23,034 nt of DNA. Origin: an uncultured Lachnospiraceae bacterium. Lineage in GTDB: Bacteria > Bacillota > Clostridia > Lachnospirales > Lachnospiraceae. Positions 7,308 through 15,765 of the stretch are shown here, piece by piece. Position numbers and translations under genes: made by a program. How positions within the stretch are numbered: position 1 is the first letter of the stretch; each line of letters begins with the position of its first letter. The stretch is from positions 1 to 23,034 of the forward strand of contig CAJTLD010000008.1 of assembly GCA_910577065.1 (NCBI GenBank), read 5' to 3'. The notes under the pieces are model-generated. The model was not told where the DNA came from. It made no database searches and saw only the letters and a list, made by a program, of their open reading frames with translations.

Positions 7308-9782
7308 ATGGAAACAGCAATTTTTGACAAAGAGGCATTTAAAAAAGAGGTAAAGGACAATGTGCGTTCCCTTTACCGCAAAAGCTTAGAGGAAGCGACG
7401 GATCAGGAACTGTTCCAGGCGGTGTCCTATGCGGTCAAGGAGGTCGTGATTGATCAGTGGATGGAGACCCAAAACAGCATGAAAAAGCAGGATCCGAAGG
7501 TCGTGTATTATATGTCCATGGAATTTCTGATGGGCCGTGCCCTGGGGAACAACCTGATTAACCTGACCGCCTATAAGCAGGTGGCGGAAGCGCTTAATGA
7601 GATGGGGCTGGATATCAATGTAATTGAGGATCAGGAGCGCGATCCGGCGCTTGGCAACGGCGGCCTCGGCAGGCTTGCGGCGTGCTTTATGGAGTCTTTG
7701 GCTACGCTTGGCTACTCGGCATACGGATGCGGGATCCGTTACCGTTACGGTATGTTTAAGCAGAAAATCGAAGACGGCTTCCAGATTGAAGTGGCCGACA
7801 ACTGGTTAAAGGACGGCTATCCGTTTGAACTGCGCCGCCCGGAATACACCTACGAGGTGAAATTCGGCGGTTATGTGCGAGCGGTCAATACGCCGGACGG
7901 CAGGGTGAAATTCCAGCAGGAGGGCTACCAGGTCGTGCGCGCCGTACCGTACGACATGCCGATATTGGGATATGACAACCATATGGTCAATACGCTTATG
8001 ATCTGGGACGCGGAGCCGATTGAGTGCTTTGAGCTGGATTCGTTTGACAAGGGCGATTACCACAAGGCGGTAGAGCAGGAAAACTTAGCGAAGAACCTGG
8101 TGGAGGTGCTTTATCCGAATGACAACCACATTGCAGGCAAGGAGCTGCGTTTAAAACAGCAGTATTTCTTCGTGTCCGCAAGCGTACAGCGCGCCATTGC
8201 GCGGTTTAAAAAGAACCATACCGATATCCATGATTTGCCGAAAAAAGTAGCGTTCCAGTTAAACGATACGCATCCGACCGTAGCGGTGGCGGAACTGATG
8301 CGTTACCTGTTAGACGAAGAGGATCTGGCATGGGAGGACGCATGGGAGATTACGACCCGGACCTGCGCTTATACCAACCATACGATTATGGCGGAGGCGC
8401 TGGAGAAATGGCCGATTGAGATCTTTTCCAGGCTGCTGCCGCGTATTTATCAGATTGTGGAAGAAATTAACCGCAGGTTTATCTTGGAAATCCAGAAACA
8501 ATATCCGGGCGACAACGGCAAGGTAGAGCGCATGGCGATCATCTACAACGGACAGGTCAAGATGGCGCACCTTGCAATTGCGGCGGGCTATTCCGTAAAC
8601 GGCGTGGCAAGGCTGCACACGGAAATCTTAAAGAACCAGGAATTAAAAGATTTCTACGAAATGTTCCCGAAGAAATTCAATAATAAGACGAACGGCATTA
8701 CGCAGCGCCGCTTCCTTCTGCACGGCAACCCGCTTTTGGCGGACTGGGTGACAAAGCATGTCGGTTCGGAATGGATTACCGATTTAAGCCGGATCAAAAA
8801 GCTTGCCCTGTATGCGGACGACGCGAAGGCGCAGCATGAATTTATGAACATCAAATACCAGAACAAAGTACGCCTGGCAAAATATATCAAAGAGCACAAC
8901 GGCATTGACGTAGATCCGCGTTCTATTTTTGACGTACAGGTAAAACGTCTGCATGAGTACAAACGGCAGCTGTTAAACATCCTGCACATTATGTACCTGT
9001 ACAACGAATTAAAGGAGCATCCGGACCGCGAATTTTATCCGCGCACCTTTATTTTCGGCGCAAAGGCTGCGGCAGGGTATAAGATTGCAAAGCTTACGAT
9101 TAAGCTGATCAACAGCGTTGCGGAAGTGATCAATAACGACGCAAGCATAGGCGGCAAGTTAAAAGTCGTATTTATCGAGGATTACCGGGTATCGAACGCG
9201 GAGTGGATTTTTGCGGCGGCCGACGTCAGCGAGCAGATTTCCACGGCAAGCAAGGAAGCGAGCGGCACCGGCAATATGAAATTTATGTTGAACGGCGCGG
9301 TGACAATCGGCACGATGGACGGCGCGAACGTGGAAATGTTAGAGGAAGTCGGCAAGGAAAATATGTTTATTTTCGGAATGAGCTCCGACGAGGTAATTGC
9401 CCATGAGAAGAACCGGGATTACAACCCGATGCAGATCTTTAACAGCGACCAGGATATCCGCAAGGTGTTAATGCAGTTGATTAACGGGTTTTATTCCCCG
9501 CACAACAGCGAGCTGTTCCGCGAGCTTTACAATTCGCTGTTAAATACGCAGTCCACGCGGTATGCGGATACGTATTTTATCCTGGCGGATTTCCGCTCTT
9601 ATGCGCAGGCGCAGAAGGAAGTGGTGGAAGCATACAAGGATGAAAAACGCTGGGCAAAGATGGCGATGTTAAATACGGCCTGCGCCGGTAAGTTTTCTTC
9701 TGACCGTACCATTCAGGAATACGTGGACGATATCTGGCATTTGGATAAATTGCATGTAGAAAAAGAAAAAAATAATTTGTAG
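7308..9782 (+). CDS. glgP: Glycogen/maltodextrin phosphorylase
   Basis: An 824-residue GT35 phosphorylase that releases glucose 1-phosphate from alpha-1,4-glucan chains, using pyridoxal phosphate. The PLP lysine is K658 in EASGTGNMKFMLNG. Other family landmarks are DPALGNGGLGRLAACF, GCGIRYRYGMF, QLNDTHPT and the VKRLHEYKRQLLN segment. Length is normal for a bacterial enzyme. The gene starts 5 bases after the ileS stop with no room for a promoter or terminator. Its likely ribosome binding site (AAGGAGG, 7288-7294) lies within the last ileS codons, 13 bases before ATG, a rather long spacing. It should therefore be transcribed from the T-box promoter. A choice between glycogen and maltodextrin as substrate cannot be made from the sequence. 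Confidence 0.96.
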   Translation: METAIFDKEAFKKEVKDNVRSLYRKSLEEATDQELFQAVSYAVKEVVIDQWMETQNSMKKQDPKVVYYMSMEFLMGRALGNNLINLTAYKQVAEALNEMGLDINVIEDQERDPALGNGGLGRLAACFMESLATLGYSAYGCGIRYRYGMFKQKIEDGFQIEVADNWLKDGYPFELRRPEYTYEVKFGGYVRAVNTPDGRVKFQQEGYQVVRAVPYDMPILGYDNHMVNTLMIWDAEPIECFELDSFDKGDYHKAVEQENLAKNLVEVLYPNDNHIAGKELRLKQQYFFVSASVQRAIARFKKNHTDIHDLPKKVAFQLNDTHPTVAVAELMRYLLDEEDLAWEDAWEITTRTCAYTNHTIMAEALEKWPIEIFSRLLPRIYQIVEEINRRFILEIQKQYPGDNGKVERMAIIYNGQVKMAHLAIAAGYSVNGVARLHTEILKNQELKDFYEMFPKKFNNKTNGITQRRFLLHGNPLLADWVTKHVGSEWITDLSRIKKLALYADDAKAQHEFMNIKYQNKVRLAKYIKEHNGIDVDPRSIFDVQVKRLHEYKRQLLNILHIMYLYNELKEHPDREFYPRTFIFGAKAAAGYKIAKLTIKLINSVAEVINNDASIGGKLKVVFIEDYRVSNAEWIFAAADVSEQISTASKEASGTGNMKFMLNGAVTIGTMDGANVEMLEEVGKENMFIFGMSSDEVIAHEKNRDYNPMQIFNSDQDIRKVLMQLINGFYSPHNSELFRELYNSLLNTQSTRYADTYFILADFRSYAQAQKEVVEAYKDEKRWAKMAMLNTACAGKFSSDRTIQEYVDDIWHLDKLHVEKEKNNL

Positions 9783-9791
9783 GAGGTTTCT

Positions 9792-9935
9792 ATGACAAAG
9801 AGCGAAATATTAGAACGTGTGCAGGAACTGATGCAGGAAAGGGAAAACCTGATACGCGAACACGAAGATTTAATTAAAAAAGATAAATTGCTGACCGAGC
9901 AGTTGGAAGTCATTTTACAGGAACTGGCTTCTTGA
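9792..9935 (+). CDS. Small coiled-coil protein, 47 residues, unknown function
   Basis: A short open frame beginning ATG at 9792 with a perfect AGGAGG seven bases upstream, nine bases after glgP. The product begins MTKSEILERVQELMQERENL and ends ILQELAS. It is highly charged (rich in Glu and Lys) with leucine and isoleucine at heptad-like spacing, so one amphipathic helix or coiled coil is expected. A strong terminator follows 12 bases after its stop, making it the last gene of the T-box operon. I do not recognise a family. The ribosome binding site, the spacing and the placement between a gene and its terminator support real translation. Confidence 0.75.
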   Translation: MTKSEILERVQELMQERENLIREHEDLIKKDKLLTEQLEVILQELAS

Positions 9936-9947
9936 TTTATGAAGGAG

Positions 9948-9985
9948 AATCCGCAGAAGAGCAGAAAGCTTCTGCGGATTTTTTT
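9948..9985 (+). terminator. Strong intrinsic terminator ending the ileS-glgP operon
   Basis: AATCCGCAGAAG (9948-9959) pairs perfectly over 12 bases with CTTCTGCGGATT (9969-9980) around a 9-base loop, followed by TTTTT. Confidence 0.92.
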
Positions 9986-10019
9986 AAAATTTATTAAAAA
10001 ATCAAAAGGAGGAACAAAC

Positions 10020-13000
10020 ATGAAACAAATCAGGAGAAGGGCGCTTTGCATGATACTTGCAATTCTGGTTGCGGCGCCGTGGCATCCGGGCATGGTACGG
10101 GCGGCTTCGGGGAATATGGTTATGACGGTGCGGGCTGCCGATATGGATCCGTCGCGGGAGAATTATTTTTCGTATACCGCATATGCGGGAAAATCCTGGA
10201 CGAACAATGCGGACGAGTCGTACATTGATCTCGGGGAGTCAGACGACAGGGCGCAGGAATGTTACTATGAGGTTCATTTCAAAGGAAGCGGAATATCCTT
10301 ATATGCGGTAAAGGCCCCTGCCCACGGCAAAGTGAAAGTTACGGTAGACGGCAAAAATGAACAGACGGTGGATTTGTACAGCAGTGAACGTACATCGCCG
10401 CAGGAAGTGTATACGCTGCAGGATCTGCCGGAAGAAGAGCATGTGCTAAAGGCGGTGACCCTGCCGGAAAAATCCGGTTCGAAGATTGTAAACCAGGTGC
10501 ATTCTGCGCGGATAACATACAAGCCTGTGGAAGGAGAGCCGGACTTGGGCGGCGCGGCTTGTGATACGAACTGGCAGTATACCAGCGACCGGTACGAGGA
10601 CATTGCGGGGAGAAATGATTCCGCAGCAAAGCTTTATGCCTGGAAAAATGATAAAGCGACTGGCGAACTGGCGCTGTATACCAAAAACTGCAGTTTAAAA
10701 AATGTCCGCGTGACGGCAAGCCCGCTGAAAAGCCAGACGGATACGATTGGGGAGGAACACGTTAAAACCGTATTTATCAAGTCTACGAAAGCATATTCCG
10801 GCGGATATGTCGACGGTGTAAACCTTGGCGGCGTTTTTCCGGCTACCGACACCAACCGCAGTGATTCCGCTGATATTTTATATCAGCACGGCGGTTCTGT
10901 GGATATGGATTACAACAGCGTACAGCCGGTTTGGGTGGAATTTGACATTCCAAAAGATGCCAGGGCCGGGACTTATACCGGTACGGTGACGGCTACGGCG
11001 GACGGGATCAAAAAGCCGCTGACGTTTACATATACGGTTGTGGTGCAGGATATGGAACTGCCGGATGCGGAATCGTTTAAAGATACGTTTGATATTGAAC
11101 TTTGGCAGTACCCGTATACCAATGCGGAATATTATGATGTGGAGCCGTTTTCGGAAGAGCATTATGAATTAATGGAATCTTCCATGCAGATTTACAAATC
11201 AATCGGCGGCCATGCCATAACTACAACGATTTCGGAAGAAGCATGGAACGGGCAGACCTACAGTAAGAACGAAGTGCACTATCCTTCCATGGTGAAGTGG
11301 ACGAAAGAAAGCGACGGCAGTTTTACTTACGATTATACGGATTTTGATAAATGGGTTTCATACTGTAAAGAACTTGGCATAGGCGATAAAATTATACTTT
11401 ACAGCATTGCCCCGTGGCACGGTTCCTTCACTTATTGGGACGAAGGGGAATTGGTGTACGAAGGCTACAGTGCGGGGAGCGAAAGGTATAATACGGTATG
11501 GGGCGATTTTTTGGAGGATTTGATCGCGCATCTGGAGGAAAAGGACTGGTTTGACGACGCTTATGTCGGGATTGATGAAAGAGGCTTTAGCGCGGCGGCG
11601 TTTGATTTGATTGAATCCGTGAAAAACAGCGAGGGAAAATGCTTAAAGACAGCGGGGGCAATGGATTCTTTTATATCGCAAAAGGATCTGGCCATGCGCG
11701 TTACGGACTTGAATGTCGGGGATACGGCCGCATGGGGGCACCCGGAGGATTTTCAGAAGATTTTAGATGACAGAAAGGCCGCTGGGCTGCGTACGACGCT
11801 GTATTCGTGCACCGGCCACCGTCCCGGCAATTTCTCTATGAGCATGCCGGCAGAAAGCTATTGGTCGGTTGTAAACGCGGGCAAAATGGGCACGGCGGGA
11901 TTTTTACGCTGGGCGTATGACGCATGGGTGGAGGATCCGCTGCGGGATACGACGCACAGCCTGTTTGAGCCAGGCGACTGCTTTTTGATTTTCCCGGACG
12001 AAAAAGACGCCCTCGACCCGCAGAGCAAAACTTCGGTGCGCTTAGAGCGTATGGCGGAAGGCATTCGCGACGTAAATAAATTAAAAATAATCGAAGAAGA
12101 AATGCCGGAACTGGCGGAGGAAATTCAAAACCTCTATGACGGCATCCGCACGATTGCCGTTCACGGTTCGTTTTTGGACGAGGCGGCAAAATTTCAGCTT
12201 GCACAGGAAATGACCGCGTTTAAAGCAGGCGTTGCCCGTATTACCGGCAAGTATTTGTATTTGACGGCAGGAAATTCCGCCGGCATGTTTTTACAGGATA
12301 CGGAGAAATCTCTGCGGACGGGCGAAACCTATCAGATTCCGGTAAAATTAAACAGCAGCCACGCGGATAAGACAATTATTTACGTATCTTCCAATCCTAT
12401 GGTAGCGGCTGTAGACGCGGAAGGGACCGTTACGGCCAGAGCGCCCGGTAAAGCTGAGATTACACTCAAAAACAAGGCGTCGGGTTATACGCAGACGATG
12501 GATATTTTTGTTTCGAAGGTATTAAGTATCAGCAACAAGCTGACGGATTATAAACTCCCGGAACAATACCTTTCGGATATTGAGAAAGACGAAAATAATG
12601 AAAAAGGGCGGCGTTATCTGGGGCAGCCGGATATGGCGATGTTAAACGATAACAAGACGCTTGTTACGGTTTATCCGGTAGGGCACGGCGTAGGACCTAT
12701 TGTTATGCAGATAAGCCGCGACGCCGGGGAAACCTGGGAAGAAAAAACCGATATCCCGTCTTCCTGGGAAACGTCGTATGAAACGCCGACTTTATATAAG
12801 CTGAACATGGCAAACGGCAGCGAAAAGCTGATTTTGATATCCGGCAGGCCGGAAAGCTTTGGCGCTCCGAGCGGAGGATGGGATGCTTCTGTTTCTTCGG
12901 ATGGGGGCGAAAGCTGGAGCGAGTTCGATACGTACTGCGAAACGTTAGGAAACGGCAGCCGCAATGAAACCGTTGTTGCAATGGCAAGCCTGATTCAGCT

Positions 13001-14501
13001 TAAAGATGCGGACGGCAACTACATGGACAAGTGGATGGGCGTTTACCATAACGGTACGTCTTTTGTCAATTATAAAACGTATCTGACCTTTGATGAGGAC
13101 GGAAGGCAGCAGTGGACAACGCCGGAGCCTTATTTAAGCGATTACCGCCCTATCGAGTGGGAGCGCCAGATTTGTGAAGTCGGCCTGTTCCGTTCGCCAG
13201 ACGGAAAACGGATTGTAGGGCTTGCCAGAAGCCAGTCCCACAATAACCCGGCGACGATGTTTTACTCAGATGATGAAGGGGAGACCTGGAGCAGGCCGGT
13301 GGATTTGCCCGGTTCTCTGGCAGGCGAACGCCATAAGGCGATGTACGATCCGACCGATCCGACGGGGCAGAGGTTAATTGTAACGTTCCGTGAAATCTGT
13401 TATGATTTGGACGATGACGGCCAGTTTGGCGGTGGCAGCGACTGGAAAGCGGGCGACTGGATTGCCTGGGTGGGGACATACGACGATATTATGAACCAGG
13501 ACGAAGGGCAATACCGGATTCTGCTGTGCGAGGACTGGGCGGCAAATGCCAAATCGGGCGATACCGGATATACCGGGCTTGTGGTACAGCCGGACGGGAC
13601 ATATATTATGGATTCTTACGGGCACTGGGATCGGGAATATTCCGAAAGCCTGCCAAATTACAACGTTTACAATGATTTGTGCTATATTAAGCAGGCCAAA
13701 TTCAAACTTTCCGATTTGGATAATCAGGTGCTTTCCGTATTTGTGGATCAGCTGGAAGCAGAACTTGAACTGATACCGCAGGATGCGGCGGCAAAATACA
13801 CAAAGGAAACCTGGGATGAACTCAAGAAGGCAGAAGCGAACGCCCTTGCGGTACTCTCAGATGCAGGCAGTTCACAGAATGCATGTTATGCCGCATATAA
13901 GGCTTTGCAAAAAGCAAGGCTGGCGCTTGTGATGCAGGGAGCGCAGGATGATCCTGCCCCAAAACCGCCAAAGCCGGAGCCGCCGAAACCGGAAGGGATT
14001 ACGGAAGGCAAGGTATATGCAAGCGGGAATTATTCTTATAAGGTGACCAGCGTTTCCAAAAAAACGGTTACGGTAACAAAAGCAAAGAGTAAAAATATAA
14101 AAAGTATAACCGTTCCCGATTCCGTAAAGCTTGGCGGCGTAAGCTATCAGGTGACGGCAATTGCGGACGCGGCGTTTAAGAATTACAAACTGGCGGCAAG
14201 CGCAAAAATCGGTAAAAACGTAGAAACCATTGGGAAAAATGCGTTTGCAGGCTGCGTGAAATTAAAATCCGTTGCGCTAAACGGCAAGAAGTTAAAGAAA
14301 ATCGGAAATAGTGCGTTTTCAAATTGTAAAATCTTAAAGAAGATTACCATTAAGAGCACGGCGCTGAAAACGGTAGGAAAGAATGCGTTTAAAGGCATTG
14401 ATAAGAACGCGCAGATTAAGGTGCCGGCGAATAAACTGAAGAAGTATAAAAAGATTCTGGCAAAAAAAGGCCAGGCAAAGAGTGTAAAAATTAAAAAGTA
14501 G
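10020..14501 (+). CDS. Secreted multidomain glycan-active protein: GH123/DUF4091-type region plus BNR beta-propeller, Big2, FIVAR, LRR
   Basis: A 1493-residue exported protein. A signal peptide is clear (basic MKQIRRR, hydrophobic core, cleavage probably after VRA28). Order of parts: a beta-sandwich, possibly carbohydrate-binding (about 30-165); a GH123/DUF4091-like region (about 170-741) with an Asp-Glu pair, D519-E520, in YVGIDERG, as in GH123 beta-N-acetylgalactosaminidases; a Big2 Ig fold (746-835); a BNR/sialidase-like propeller (850-1236) with three Asp-boxes, SRDAGETW (899-906), SSDGGESW (959-966) and SDDEGETW (1083-1090); a FIVAR segment (1238-1310); a Pro/Lys linker; and BspA-type leucine-rich repeats with a very basic tail (about 1370-1493). 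Breakdown of GalNAc-containing host or dietary glycans is likely, but the propeller lacks an obvious FRIP motif, so sialidase activity is not assured. Start 10020 has AAGGAGG upstream; earlier in-frame starts would fall in the terminator. Confidence 0.85.
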   Translation: MKQIRRRALCMILAILVAAPWHPGMVRAASGNMVMTVRAADMDPSRENYFSYTAYAGKSWTNNADESYIDLGESDDRAQECYYEVHFKGSGISLYAVKAPAHGKVKVTVDGKNEQTVDLYSSERTSPQEVYTLQDLPEEEHVLKAVTLPEKSGSKIVNQVHSARITYKPVEGEPDLGGAACDTNWQYTSDRYEDIAGRNDSAAKLYAWKNDKATGELALYTKNCSLKNVRVTASPLKSQTDTIGEEHVKTVFIKSTKAYSGGYVDGVNLGGVFPATDTNRSDSADILYQHGGSVDMDYNSVQPVWVEFDIPKDARAGTYTGTVTATADGIKKPLTFTYTVVVQDMELPDAESFKDTFDIELWQYPYTNAEYYDVEPFSEEHYELMESSMQIYKSIGGHAITTTISEEAWNGQTYSKNEVHYPSMVKWTKESDGSFTYDYTDFDKWVSYCKELGIGDKIILYSIAPWHGSFTYWDEGELVYEGYSAGSERYNTVWGDFLEDLIAHLEEKDWFDDAYVGIDERGFSAAAFDLIESVKNSEGKCLKTAGAMDSFISQKDLAMRVTDLNVGDTAAWGHPEDFQKILDDRKAAGLRTTLYSCTGHRPGNFSMSMPAESYWSVVNAGKMGTAGFLRWAYDAWVEDPLRDTTHSLFEPGDCFLIFPDEKDALDPQSKTSVRLERMAEGIRDVNKLKIIEEEMPELAEEIQNLYDGIRTIAVHGSFLDEAAKFQLAQEMTAFKAGVARITGKYLYLTAGNSAGMFLQDTEKSLRTGETYQIPVKLNSSHADKTIIYVSSNPMVAAVDAEGTVTARAPGKAEITLKNKASGYTQTMDIFVSKVLSISNKLTDYKLPEQYLSDIEKDENNEKGRRYLGQPDMAMLNDNKTLVTVYPVGHGVGPIVMQISRDAGETWEEKTDIPSSWETSYETPTLYKLNMANGSEKLILISGRPESFGAPSGGWDASVSSDGGESWSEFDTYCETLGNGSRNETVVAMASLIQLKDADGNYMDKWMGVYHNGTSFVNYKTYLTFDEDGRQQWTTPEPYLSDYRPIEWERQICEVGLFRSPDGKRIVGLARSQSHNNPATMFYSDDEGETWSRPVDLPGSLAGERHKAMYDPTDPTGQRLIVTFREICYDLDDDGQFGGGSDWKAGDWIAWVGTYDDIMNQDEGQYRILLCEDWAANAKSGDTGYTGLVVQPDGTYIMDSYGHWDREYSESLPNYNVYNDLCYIKQAKFKLSDLDNQVLSVFVDQLEAELELIPQDAAAKYTKETWDELKKAEANALAVLSDAGSSQNACYAAYKALQKARLALVMQGAQDDPAPKPPKPEPPKPEGITEGKVYASGNYSYKVTSVSKKTVTVTKAKSKNIKSITVPDSVKLGGVSYQVTAIADAAFKNYKLAASAKIGKNVETIGKNAFAGCVKLKSVALNGKKLKKIGNSAFSNCKILKKITIKSTALKTVGKNAFKGIDKNAQIKVPANKLKKYKKILAKKGQAKSVKIKK

Positions 14502-14516
14502 CTTTTGGTAAAGAAG

Positions 14517-14550
14517 TCCCCCTGTCCTTTGTTTTGGGCAGGGGGATTTT
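14517..14550 (+). terminator. Intrinsic terminator after the secreted protein gene
   Basis: TCCCCCTGTCC (14517-14527) pairs with GGGCAGGGGGA (14536-14546) around an 8-base T-rich loop and is followed by TTTT. It lies between two convergent genes; on the minus strand the downstream T-tract is weak. Confidence 0.85.
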
Positions 14551-14561
14551 GCGGAAAAAAA

Positions 14562-15641
14562 TTATGTGACCATGTCCAGGTGTTGTATGGTACCGCAGTT
14601 TCCGTTTTCGTACAAAAAGATGCCGGTTTTGCGCACCAACGCGTTTGTGGAATTGTCTTTTGCCGAATTAAGCGAAAAATCGGTCTGTTCGCTGCCCAGA
14701 TAAATCGCCCCGATTCCGGCCTTTCCGATGGCGATAAGCCGGTCTTTTCCTCCCGCGTCCTTTGTCCAGATCCGCAGCTTGTCAAAAATGGGATCGTTTT
14801 CGTCAATCCAACCGTTCCCATCCTCGTCATAAGCCGCCAAATCGGCAAATCCGTCGCCGCTTTTGGTTCCAAAAAGTTCGCTGCCGTCGTTGATTTTGCC
14901 ATCGCCGTTTTTGTCTAATGCCAAAAATCCGCTGCCGGAGGCTAGTTTTGAAATCTGATCCGGTTTGCCGTCGCAGTCCAAATCAAAGTAAAATTTCTGA
15001 TCCGAAACATGCGCCGGGGAACTGTTCAGGTTGATTACCAGAGGATCGCACAGTTTGGCCTGGTTTAGGGCTTCTCCAAACTGTACAGAACCGGCGTAGG
15101 ATTCTTCAAATGAACGGCTCATTGCAATGGAAAGGTGAAAGTTTATTTCCCGCCCGTCCGCTGTCTTTACTGTGCCGTCCGTAGTAAAAGTAGTGGTTTC
15201 TTCTTCTGAATAGCTGACGGACTCAGAATAGCTTCCGCCCATGCCCTGCATGGAAGGCGCGCTGCCGGCGTACAGCCCGTTTAACCCGCCGGTCAGCCGG
15301 CTTAAGGAAACGGTATTTTTGCCGAATAGAAGCATCAGCAGGTAATTTATGGACTGCTTTTGTATGGCGTCCAAATCGGGCGCCTGCCGCGAAACGGCCA
15401 GAGAAGGGGTGATACTCTGCGCCTGTTTGAATTTGTGGAAAAGGCTTTCGTTGAAATTGCCCGCAGAAGACGGGCTTTCCTCCCCGGATCCGGATTCTTC
15501 ACGGTAGTGTTCTACCGCAACGGCAGCGCTGTTTACCGAAAGACCGCCGCCGCCCCAAAGAGAAAGGGAAGACGATACGGCTGTTGTGCGTTCATAACTC
15601 CTGCGTGATGCCATGGCTACATTGCCCGATTGTATTATCAC
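14562..15641 (-). CDS. Calcium-loop (EF-hand/dockerin-like) protein of unknown function
   Basis: A 359-residue protein with no signal peptide. The N-terminal 160 residues are Ser/Gly-rich and of low complexity apart from a hydrophobic patch NYLLMLLFGKN (100-109). The C-terminal half holds three acidic loops of the calcium-binding type: DLDCDGKPD (220-228), DKNGDGKINDGSE (243-255) and DEDGNGWIDEND (272-283), with the connecting text ELFG, GDGFADLAAYD found in a family of bacterial EF-hand-like proteins whose role is not established. The start is a GTG at 15641 with a perfect AGGAGG (15649-15654) seven bases upstream on the minus strand. An in-frame ATG at 15689 would place that ribosome binding site inside the gene and lies at the end of the preceding terminator. 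Structural role or calcium-dependent binding is inference. Confidence 0.8.
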   Translation of the reverse strand: MIIQSGNVAMASRRSYERTTAVSSSLSLWGGGGLSVNSAAVAVEHYREESGSGEESPSSAGNFNESLFHKFKQAQSITPSLAVSRQAPDLDAIQKQSINYLLMLLFGKNTVSLSRLTGGLNGLYAGSAPSMQGMGGSYSESVSYSEEETTTFTTDGTVKTADGREINFHLSIAMSRSFEESYAGSVQFGEALNQAKLCDPLVINLNSSPAHVSDQKFYFDLDCDGKPDQISKLASGSGFLALDKNGDGKINDGSELFGTKSGDGFADLAAYDEDGNGWIDENDPIFDKLRIWTKDAGGKDRLIAIGKAGIGAIYLGSEQTDFSLNSAKDNSTNALVRKTGIFLYENGNCGTIQHLDMVT

Positions 15642-15687
15642 GTCTGTTCCTCCTGTATTGATAAAGCTCCCCGTACCCTCAGAGTAC

Positions 15688-15733
15688 AAAAAAGACGGCT
15701 AAATAAGAAAATCCGTTTTCTTAAATAACCGTC
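15688..15733 (-). terminator. Intrinsic terminator of the CPBP protease gene (minus strand)
   Basis: Read on the minus strand, GACGG..TTTAAGAAAA pairs with TTTTCTTA..CCGTC around a CGGA loop, an 18-base stem with three mismatched positions, followed by six T. It sits 32 bases after the protease stop codon. Confidence 0.8.
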
Positions 15734-15765
15734 CGTGGTTCCATTAAGGTGCGAATGCATTCAAT

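Noticed and set aside
9939..10019. In-frame extension of the secreted protein to an ATG at 9939
   Set aside because: It runs through the 12-bp terminator stem and would bury the signal peptide; AAGGAGG before 10020 fits the later start.
14183..14902. 239-codon open frame on the minus strand
   Set aside because: It is antisense to the repeat-rich end of the secreted protein and crosses a terminator into the out-of-frame calcium-loop gene; no family features are visible in the peptide.
15642..15689. Upstream ATG start for the calcium-loop protein
   Set aside because: The perfect AGGAGG at 15649-15654 would be inside the coding region; the GTG at 15641 is correctly placed.
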